A stretch of DNA of 33,816 nucleotides from Acidimicrobiaceae bacterium (lineage in GTDB: Bacteria; Actinomycetota; Acidimicrobiia; Acidimicrobiales; Bog-793). The stretch is taken from assembly GCA_027335685.1 (NCBI GenBank), contig DAHWHN010000084.1, forward strand, positions 1 through 33,816, given 5' to 3'. The position numbers and the translations under genes are program-made. Shown here piece after piece: positions 8,008-14,884 of the stretch (within the stretch, counting starts at the first letter, position 1; every line of letters starts with the position of its first letter). The notes below the pieces were generated by a model, which was not told the DNA's origin, did no database searches, and saw nothing but the letters and a program-made list of their open reading frames with translations.

Positions 8008-9128
8008 TGCGGCACCTCCGGCGGCTCCTCGTGCTCGTCGCCACCACCTCGGCCACCTTCGCCGCCGCGCGGCTCCTCGTGTCCCGCCAGCTCGTCGAGG
8101 TGCGGCGCCGGCCCCGCTATCCCCACCGTGTCGTCTCGGTCGACCCAGGCCCGGCCGGCGGCACGACCGTGACGCTCGTGCGCGACGTCGCGACCGAGCG
8201 TGCCGGTACCTACGGCCTGGCCTGGCGAGGCGGGCACGCGGTCGTCGGCGAGGTGACGGAGCGGACCCGTCACCGCGTCGTGCGGCCCGTCGTCCGGGTC
8301 GACTCGGGGGAGATCGTCCCGGGACGGGTGGCCTTCGACCACGTCGACGTCGGCGACCCGCGTGCCGCGTTCGGTCTCGAGTTCGAGGAGATCTCCCTCG
8401 AGAGCGACGTCGGCCTCCTACCGGCGTGGGTCGTCCCGGCCCGTGGCGCCGACTGGGTCGTCGTCGTCCACGGCTACGGGGGTCGGCGCCCGAGCGCGCT
8501 GTCGTTCCTCCCGATGCTCCGGCGCCTCGAGCTCAACGCCGTCGTGCCGGCGTACCGCAACGACCCCGACGCCCCGCCGAGCCCGGACGGGCTCTACCAC
8601 CTCGGCGCGACGGAGTGGCGCGACGTCGACGCGGCGATCGCCGCCTGCCTCGAACGCGGCGCCGCGCGCGTCGTGCTCTACGGCTGGTCGATGGGCGGGG
8701 CCATCGTCCTCCAGGCCGCCGCCGCGAGCCCCCACCGGGACGCGATCTCCTGCCTGCTGCTCGACGCTCCCGTCGTCGACTGGCGGGCGGTGCTCCTCCA
8801 CATCGGGCGGCGCCGGCACCTGCCCGACGCCCTCGTCCGCAGCGCGATGCGACGCACCGAGCGGCGGATCGGCGTCGACTTCGACGACCTCGACTGGGTC
8901 CGCCGCTCGGGCGAGATCACGGTGCCGGTCCTCGTGGTCCACGGCGACGGCGACCAGACGGTTCCCGTCGCACGCTCGTCGGACCTCGCGCGCGCTCGCC
9001 CCGACCTCGTGCGGCTTCGGATCGTCGCCGGAGCAGGTCACGTCGGCTCGTGGAACGTCGACCCTTCCGGCTACGAGGGCGCGGTCCGCTCCTTCCTCGA
9101 CGAGGTGGCGGTCCCGGAGCGGAGCTGA
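8007..9128 (+). CDS. Membrane-anchored or exported alpha/beta hydrolase
   Basis: A 373-residue serine hydrolase of unknown substrate. An N-terminal hydrophobic segment (about residues 7-25) suggests a signal anchor. The catalytic domain begins near residue 137: WVVVVHGYGG (oxyanion strand), nucleophile elbow GWSMGG with Ser228, acid in VHGDGDQTVP (Asp316 likely) and His345 in GAGHVGSW. This spacing is normal for the alpha/beta hydrolase fold (esterase, lipase or peptidase-like). Residues 30-135 are a family-unassigned beta-rich region. GTG 8007 is the first sensible start and overlaps the end of the palindrome; there is no Shine-Dalgarno sequence, so a leaderless mRNA is likely. Its divergent MarR neighbour probably regulates it. 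Confidence 0.85.
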   Translation: MRHLRRLLVLVATTSATFAAARLLVSRQLVEVRRRPRYPHRVVSVDPGPAGGTTVTLVRDVATERAGTYGLAWRGGHAVVGEVTERTRHRVVRPVVRVDSGEIVPGRVAFDHVDVGDPRAAFGLEFEEISLESDVGLLPAWVVPARGADWVVVVHGYGGRRPSALSFLPMLRRLELNAVVPAYRNDPDAPPSPDGLYHLGATEWRDVDAAIAACLERGAARVVLYGWSMGGAIVLQAAAASPHRDAISCLLLDAPVVDWRAVLLHIGRRRHLPDALVRSAMRRTERRIGVDFDDLDWVRRSGEITVPVLVVHGDGDQTVPVARSSDLARARPDLVRLRIVAGAGHVGSWNVDPSGYEGAVRSFLDEVAVPERS

Positions 9129-9164
9129 GCGTCGGGGTGCCGCACGCAGCACCGGCTGTGCCGG

Positions 9165-9170
9165 TACCCT
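9165..9170 (+). promoter_or_regulatory. -10 box TACCCT of the LCP gene
   Basis: TACCCT fits TANNNT and ends 8 bases before the ATG at 9179, again placing the mRNA 5' end at or near the start codon. Confidence 0.45.
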
Positions 9171-9178
9171 GGCGGGCC

Positions 9179-10855
9179 ATGCCTGACAGATCGGGCCGGC
9201 TGCGTGCGTGGCGCAACCGCCGGCGAGAGAGGAAGTCCGCACGCAGCGCCGTGCGACGCCGCCTGACGCGGACGGGGATCGCCGTCGTCCTGGTCGTCGT
9301 GATCGTCCTCGGGGGCGGGATCGGCTACGCGATCTACCGCGTCGACTCGATCAAGAGGATCCACGTCCGGGGGCTCCAGCCCGTGGCGTCTAAGGGGCAC
9401 TTCAAGGGGATCGAGGACATCCTCCTCGTCGGATCGACGTCGCGGTGCGCCCTCAAGGTCCAGAACCCCGCGTTCGGGCTCTGCCAGGACGGCGTCAACG
9501 GCATCAATAGCGACGTCGTGATGGTGCTCCGCCTGGACGGCGCGACGCACAAGGTGACGCTGCTCTCCTTTCCCCGCGACACCTTCATCCCGAACGCGCG
9601 CCCGGGTCAGTACAACCGGATCGACTCGGCGCTCGTGTACGGGCCGAGCCAGCTCGTCGCTGCGATCGAAGAGGACTTCGGCGTCCCGATCAACCACTAC
9701 GTCGTGCTCAACTTCGACACCTTCGCGGGCGTCGTCGACGCGCTCGGGGGAGTCAACGTCTACTTTCCCGACCGCCTCTACGACAACTACTCCCAGCTCG
9801 ACATCACCAAGACGGGCTGCCTGCACCTCAACGGCTTCCAGGCACTCGCCCTCGTGCGCGCCCGCCACATGTACTACTGGACCAAGGGCCAGACGATGGA
9901 CGTCGCGGCGATCAAGGCCGGGAACTACGGGGCCTCGGGCGGGGAGTACGACGGCTCGGGCGACATCGGGCGGATCGAGCGTGACCACATCTTCTTGAAG
10001 ATCCTCGCGAGCGAGGTCGCGCACCGGGGCCTCGGCAACCCCGTGACGGACCTCAAGCTGCTCGACGCGGTCGCGCCGCAGCTGGAGGTCGACTCGTCCT
10101 TCGGCGTCGGCGAGATGCTCCACCTCGTGCGCGCCTTCCACGGGATCGACATCGGTGCCTCCCCGGAGACGACGCTGCCGGTGATCGAGGACACCCAGCC
10201 CTACATCTACGAGGGCTACAACTATGGCGACCTCGTGTTCCCGAGCGCTCCGCAGGACCAGGAGGCGATCCAGGCCTTCATGGGCCCGATCCCGGGCGTG
10301 AGCCTGAACCCTGCGTCGGTCTCGGTGTCGGTCCTCGGTGGGATCGGCTCGCCGACGGCGACGACGCGCACGGCAGCGCAGCTCGCGAAGCTCGGCTACC
10401 ACGTCGTCGGCGAGGGCGAGCAGACCCCGGTCGGTCCGATCTCGGAGACGAGCGTCATCTACTCGCCGGGCCACATCGCCGAGGGCCAGCGGGTGCTCGC
10501 CTCGCTGTCGGGAGCGGTCGCGCTCGGCGTCGGCAAGACCTTGGACGGGGCCGACGTCACGGTCGTGACGGGGACGGACTTCCACGTCCACGGCGGCACG
10601 CTCCCGAAGCTCACGGCGTCCACCACCGCCGCCCCCGTCGCGGCCCGAGCCTCGCGCATCACGCTCGCGGCCCTCGTGCGCACCGTCCTCGTCTCGAGCA
10701 GCTCGCCCGGCTACGCGGACAACGGGGTCCTCGCCCCGCCGACGCCGGCGGTCGCGAGCGTCCCGCCCTACGACCCCCGGGCGTGCCCGTCGACGAGCCA
10801 CGCTCCGGCCGGCCACGGGTCGTCGCACGCTCGCCGCACGCGCTCGTCCGGCTGA
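9179..10855 (+). CDS. LCP (LytR-CpsA-Psr) family cell-wall ligase with LytR_C domain
   Basis: LCP proteins transfer lipid-linked glycopolymers (arabinogalactan, teichoic acid-like or capsular material) onto peptidoglycan at the outer face of the membrane. The 558-residue product has an Arg-rich cytoplasmic head (residues 1-32), one TM segment (about 33-52) and an LCP domain from about 77: ILLVGS, INSDVVMVLRLD, LLSFPRDTFIP, the Arg/Asp motif YNRIDSALVYG, then FDTFAGVVDALGGVNVYFP and LNGFQALALVRARH. From about 380 on, VSVSVLGGIGSPTATTRTAAQL and the following VVTGTDF are typical of the LytR C-terminal domain. The tail is Ser/Ala/Pro-rich. ATG 9179 is supported by the -10 box; longer track starts overlap the hydrolase. 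No glycopolymer genes flank it. Confidence 0.93.
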   Translation: MPDRSGRLRAWRNRRRERKSARSAVRRRLTRTGIAVVLVVVIVLGGGIGYAIYRVDSIKRIHVRGLQPVASKGHFKGIEDILLVGSTSRCALKVQNPAFGLCQDGVNGINSDVVMVLRLDGATHKVTLLSFPRDTFIPNARPGQYNRIDSALVYGPSQLVAAIEEDFGVPINHYVVLNFDTFAGVVDALGGVNVYFPDRLYDNYSQLDITKTGCLHLNGFQALALVRARHMYYWTKGQTMDVAAIKAGNYGASGGEYDGSGDIGRIERDHIFLKILASEVAHRGLGNPVTDLKLLDAVAPQLEVDSSFGVGEMLHLVRAFHGIDIGASPETTLPVIEDTQPYIYEGYNYGDLVFPSAPQDQEAIQAFMGPIPGVSLNPASVSVSVLGGIGSPTATTRTAAQLAKLGYHVVGEGEQTPVGPISETSVIYSPGHIAEGQRVLASLSGAVALGVGKTLDGADVTVVTGTDFHVHGGTLPKLTASTTAAPVAARASRITLAALVRTVLVSSSSPGYADNGVLAPPTPAVASVPPYDPRACPSTSHAPAGHGSSHARRTRSSG

Positions 10856-10883
10856 CCCCGGTCCTCGCGGCTGCCGGGCGTCA
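10853..10883. terminator. Hairpin spanning the two convergent stop codons
   Basis: TGAC-CCCGG pairs with CCGGG-c-GTCA around a 12-base loop with one bulge, so both TGA stop codons (LCP gene on plus, phosphatase on minus) sit at the base of the stem. A compact bidirectional terminator is plausible; no T-tract. Confidence 0.35.
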
Positions 10884-11591
10884 GCTCCCGGCGGCGACGA
10901 ACTGCTCGCCGGACAGCACGGGAACGCAGCTGCTCACGTCGAGCTGAGCCGCCCAGTCGGCGTCGCCGAGGTGCCCGACCGAGGCGAGCTGGCGAGCCGA
11001 CGCCGACTCGCGCACGAGGGCGAGCGGCTCGGCCGCGAACCCGGCCTCGGCGACGGTGGCCTCCGGCGAGCGGCTGCCCGGCAGGCCGCGCAGGATCGCC
11101 GCGCTGCCGAGGATGTCCTCGACCGCGGGACGCAGCGTCCCGTCCGCCGCGAGGTCGCCAGCTGCGATGACGCCGACGGGAAACGGTGCCCCGGCGACGT
11201 AGCGGGCGACGGCGCCGGCGTTGCGCAGCGAGCCGGCGACGACGAGCGCCCCGGTGTCCGCGGCGGCGAGGGCGCAGGTGGCGCCGTTGAGCGACGGCAG
11301 CACGACGCGGGCCCCTGCCGGTAGGACCAGCAGCGACTCGGGCGACAGCGACGGTCCCCCGGGCACCGAGCCGTCCGCGACGAAGGTGTCGTGGCGGCTC
11401 GCAGCCGAGCGCGGCATCGGCCACCGTTCGGGCTCGACGACGAGACCGTGGCTGAGGCCGGTCTCGACGGCTGTCGAGAAGCGGAGGATGTCGACGACGA
11501 CGAGGGTCCTGCACGACGGGCCGATGCGTGCCACGCCCGGGGCGCCCCAGTCGAAGCGGATGTCGAAGCCGTCCTGCTGGGCCCAGGTCAT
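10881..11591 (-). CDS. comB: 2-phosphosulfolactate phosphatase-like protein (ComB family)
   Basis: ComB hydrolyses 2-phosphosulfolactate to sulfolactate, a coenzyme M precursor step in archaea; in bacteria without CoM the family may act in sulfolactate metabolism or on another substrate. The 236-residue length fits. Family stretches are VVVDILRFSTAVETGLSHG near the N-terminus (catalytic acid region), VVLPSLNGATCALAAAD, and the metal-site-like region VIAAGDLAADGTLRPAVEDILGSAAIL. ATG 11591 directly follows a CAGACT -10-like box. It is divergent from the malic enzyme (115-bp gap) and convergent with the LCP gene. None of the other CoM or sulfolactate genes is in view, so the physiological substrate is open. 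Confidence 0.85.
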   Translation of the reverse strand: MTWAQQDGFDIRFDWGAPGVARIGPSCRTLVVVDILRFSTAVETGLSHGLVVEPERWPMPRSAASRHDTFVADGSVPGGPSLSPESLLVLPAGARVVLPSLNGATCALAAADTGALVVAGSLRNAGAVARYVAGAPFPVGVIAAGDLAADGTLRPAVEDILGSAAILRGLPGSRSPEATVAEAGFAAEPLALVRESASARQLASVGHLGDADWAAQLDVSSCVPVLSGEQFVAAGS

Positions 11592-11706
11592 CCCGACAGT
11601 CTGGCCCTGCCGTCGCTGCGGCGCCTTCTGCCCAGCTCACGACGTCGGTGGGCGCGCCGGGCCGGTCCTTCTGGCGCTCGTGCCCGCCGTGCGATCCAAT
11701 GGCGCC

Positions 11707-13104
<1,398 letters not shown>

Positions 13105-13112
13105 CGCGAGAC

Positions 13113-13139
13113 GGCCGGACGGGGGGCGTTTCGCCGGCC
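13113..13139. terminator. GC-rich hairpin between convergent genes
   Basis: GGCCGG (13113-13118) pairs with CCGGCC (13134-13139) across a 15-base G-rich spacer that can itself form GGCG-TTT-CGCC. It lies between the malic enzyme stop and the convergent small membrane protein stop. Terminator role inferred. Confidence 0.35.
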
Positions 13140-13149
13140 CGGCCCGGCG

Positions 13150-13548
13150 CTAATGGACCAGGCGGACGACGTCGCCGACCACGAGGGTGACGACGAGAGC
13201 CATGACGAGCAGGTAGATCCCCGATATCTGCCAGCGCAGACGGTGGTTGGCGAGCCAGAAGCGCCGGACGCCGCGGACGTCGAAGAACAGAGCGACGATC
13301 CCGAGCGGCAGCCCGACCCAGGGTCCGACGCTCGCCGCGACGCCGAGCAGGGGGGTGAGGATCGGCAGCACGACGTAGCTGAGCAGGCACCTCGTCGCCG
13401 AGAGCAGGATCGACCCGCTGAACAGCCGCTGCGCGGCCGCCTCGCTCACCGAGCCGCCCGCCTGCGGCACGCACAGCAGCCGGCACATGACCGCGTCGGC
13501 CGAGCGGCGCGGCGCGCCCTGCTCGACGGTAACGGCGACGTCGCTCAT
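13150..13548 (-). CDS. Small membrane protein of unknown function
   Basis: 132 residues from ATG 13548. After a polar head with two cysteines ([12 protein letters not shown]), two long hydrophobic stretches follow: [29 protein letters not shown] (one or two segments) and [12 protein letters not shown], then a basic loop ([15 protein letters not shown]) and a final segment [21 protein letters not shown]. That gives about three to four TM segments. The pattern resembles small conserved actinobacterial membrane proteins without known function. It stands alone between the malic enzyme and the acyl-CoA dehydrogenase (120-bp gap), and nothing nearby indicates a partner. Confidence 0.72.
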   Translation of the reverse strand: MSDVAVTVEQGAPRRSADAVMCRLLCVPQAGGSVSEAAAQRLFSGSILLSATRCLLSYVVLPILTPLLGVAASVGPWVGLPLGIVALFFDVRGVRRFWLANHRLRWQISGIYLLVMALVVTLVVGDVVRLVH

Positions 13549-13668
13549 CGAGAGCCTCCCGGCCGGACCGGGACCGCGCGACCGTGCCGTGTGCCACGAC
13601 GACCGCGGGAGCTGCGCACGCTGCCAAGGCTAGGGCGCACGGCGTTCGACCGCCAGCCGCCCCGCTCC

Positions 13669-14688
13669 TTAGGCCCGGGCGTCCCGCCCGCGCAGCCGTG
13701 CGAGCTGGGCGTCGCGGATGGCAGGAGACTGCCCGAAGACGAGGAGGAACAGGGCTTCGCGTGCGAGGCGCTGTGCGTGGTCGCCGACCGTCACCGCACG
13801 GCCGCCCGAGGCGACGACGAGCTCGGCCGCGGCGTCGAGCGCGAGCGCCGACGCGTCTGCCCGTGCGCCGGGGAGCTCGTCGGGCCCGGCCGCGTCGAGC
13901 AGCGCGCGCGCCGTGTCGACGCGCCCGGCGAGCTCGGAGGAGCCGAGCAGCGCCGCGCACCGAAGCGCGAGCCCGAGGGCGAGTGAGCCGTTCGGGCGCA
14001 GACCCGCACGGTCGCGCGCCTGCCACTCGGCGAAGGGCTCGACGAGGGTGACGCGCTCGGGCCCGACCACCAGCCCGGAGAAGGTGAGCGTGACGGTCGA
14101 GCTCGCGGCGACGGCCGCGAGCGCGAGCGGCGACGCGTCGAGCTCCGGCGAGCGCACGGCGTCGACGAGGCACCAGACGACGTCACCGCCGTCGGTGCGG
14201 GCGGCGACGTGGACGACGTCGACGCGCTCCCAGCCCGTCACCCAGGGGGCGGTGCCGTCGAGCACCCATCCCTCGCCGTCGCGCGACGCGACGAGCAGGG
14301 GCCGGCCCGGCCGGCGCAGGGAGCCGAAGGCGACTCCGGCGCGGCACTCGCCGCTGCAGAGTCGCCGGAGCCATCGCTCGCGCAGCTCGCCGCGTGCGTG
14401 CGCGATCGTGCGGACCGCACCGTGGTGCTGGGCCCACACGAAGGTCGTGGTGAGGCAGCCCCCGGCCAGGGCCTCGACGACGAGGCCGGCGGTCCGGGCG
14501 TCGGCGGCGAGCCCGCCGGCGTCGGGGGGACCGACCAGGCCGTAGAGACCGGACGAGGCGAGCGCGTCGAGCAGGTCGCGCGGGACGACCGCGGAGGCAT
14601 CGGTCGCGAGCGCCGCGGGGAACAGCACCTCGTCCGCGAGGCGCTGTGCCTCTCGCACGATGTCGACCTCGCCGCGCGTCGTCTCCAC
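13669..14688 (-). CDS. Acyl-CoA dehydrogenase-like flavoprotein
   Basis: A 339-residue member of the acyl-CoA dehydrogenase fold (FAD-dependent alpha,beta-desaturation or a related flavin reaction). The N-terminal helical domain reads DLLDALASSGLYGLVGPPDAGG and TTTFVWAQHHGAVRTIAH. The middle beta domain contains WVLDGTAPWVTGWERVDVVHVAART, matching the family's G-x-K/T-x-W-V/I-T stretch with Thr in place of the usual Lys. The C-terminal helical domain begins near NGSLALGLALRCAALLG and is shorter than in classical enzymes (about 380 residues). An active-site Glu is not obvious, so activity is uncertain. I chose GTG 14688; a TAGGTT box on the minus strand (14741-14736) would give a 38-base leader. 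It is divergent from the LacI-aldehyde dehydrogenase ORF. Confidence 0.8.
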   Translation of the reverse strand: METTRGEVDIVREAQRLADEVLFPAALATDASAVVPRDLLDALASSGLYGLVGPPDAGGLAADARTAGLVVEALAGGCLTTTFVWAQHHGAVRTIAHARGELRERWLRRLCSGECRAGVAFGSLRRPGRPLLVASRDGEGWVLDGTAPWVTGWERVDVVHVAARTDGGDVVWCLVDAVRSPELDASPLALAAVAASSTVTLTFSGLVVGPERVTLVEPFAEWQARDRAGLRPNGSLALGLALRCAALLGSSELAGRVDTARALLDAAGPDELPGARADASALALDAAAELVVASGGRAVTVGDHAQRLAREALFLLVFGQSPAIRDAQLARLRGRDARA

Positions 14689-14826
14689 CTGGACCCGTCC
14701 CGTCCCGTCCGCGCCACGTCCGGGCGAACGGCACGAACCTACCGGTTGCCCGGGCGGCCCCGGCCGAGGTGCCGCGCGCTGCCGCGAAGACCGGGGGCCG
14801 ACCAGGTCACGCCGGGCGCGGACCGT

Positions 14827-14832
14827 TACTAT
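14827..14832 (+). promoter_or_regulatory. -10 box TACTAT upstream of the LacI gene
   Basis: TACTAT fits TANNNT well and is AT-rich against a very GC-rich background. It lies in the 196-bp divergent gap shared with the acyl-CoA dehydrogenase. A transcription start near 14839 leaves a leader of about 35-45 bases before GTG 14873 or 14885. No clear LacI operator palindrome was found nearby. Confidence 0.5.
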
Positions 14833-14884
14833 CCCGGCCCGGAGATATGTCGCGTCGCCGATCGCCGAAGGGGTGGGTGAGGCC

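Noticed and set aside
14735-14746. ACCGGT-centred sequence as a LacI operator
   Set aside because: Symmetry extends only six bases; too weak to call, and it overlaps a minus-strand -10 candidate.
14847-14849. ATG close to the TACTAT box as the LacI start
   Set aside because: It is in a different frame from the LacI helix-turn-helix and leads to a 75-residue low-complexity frame.
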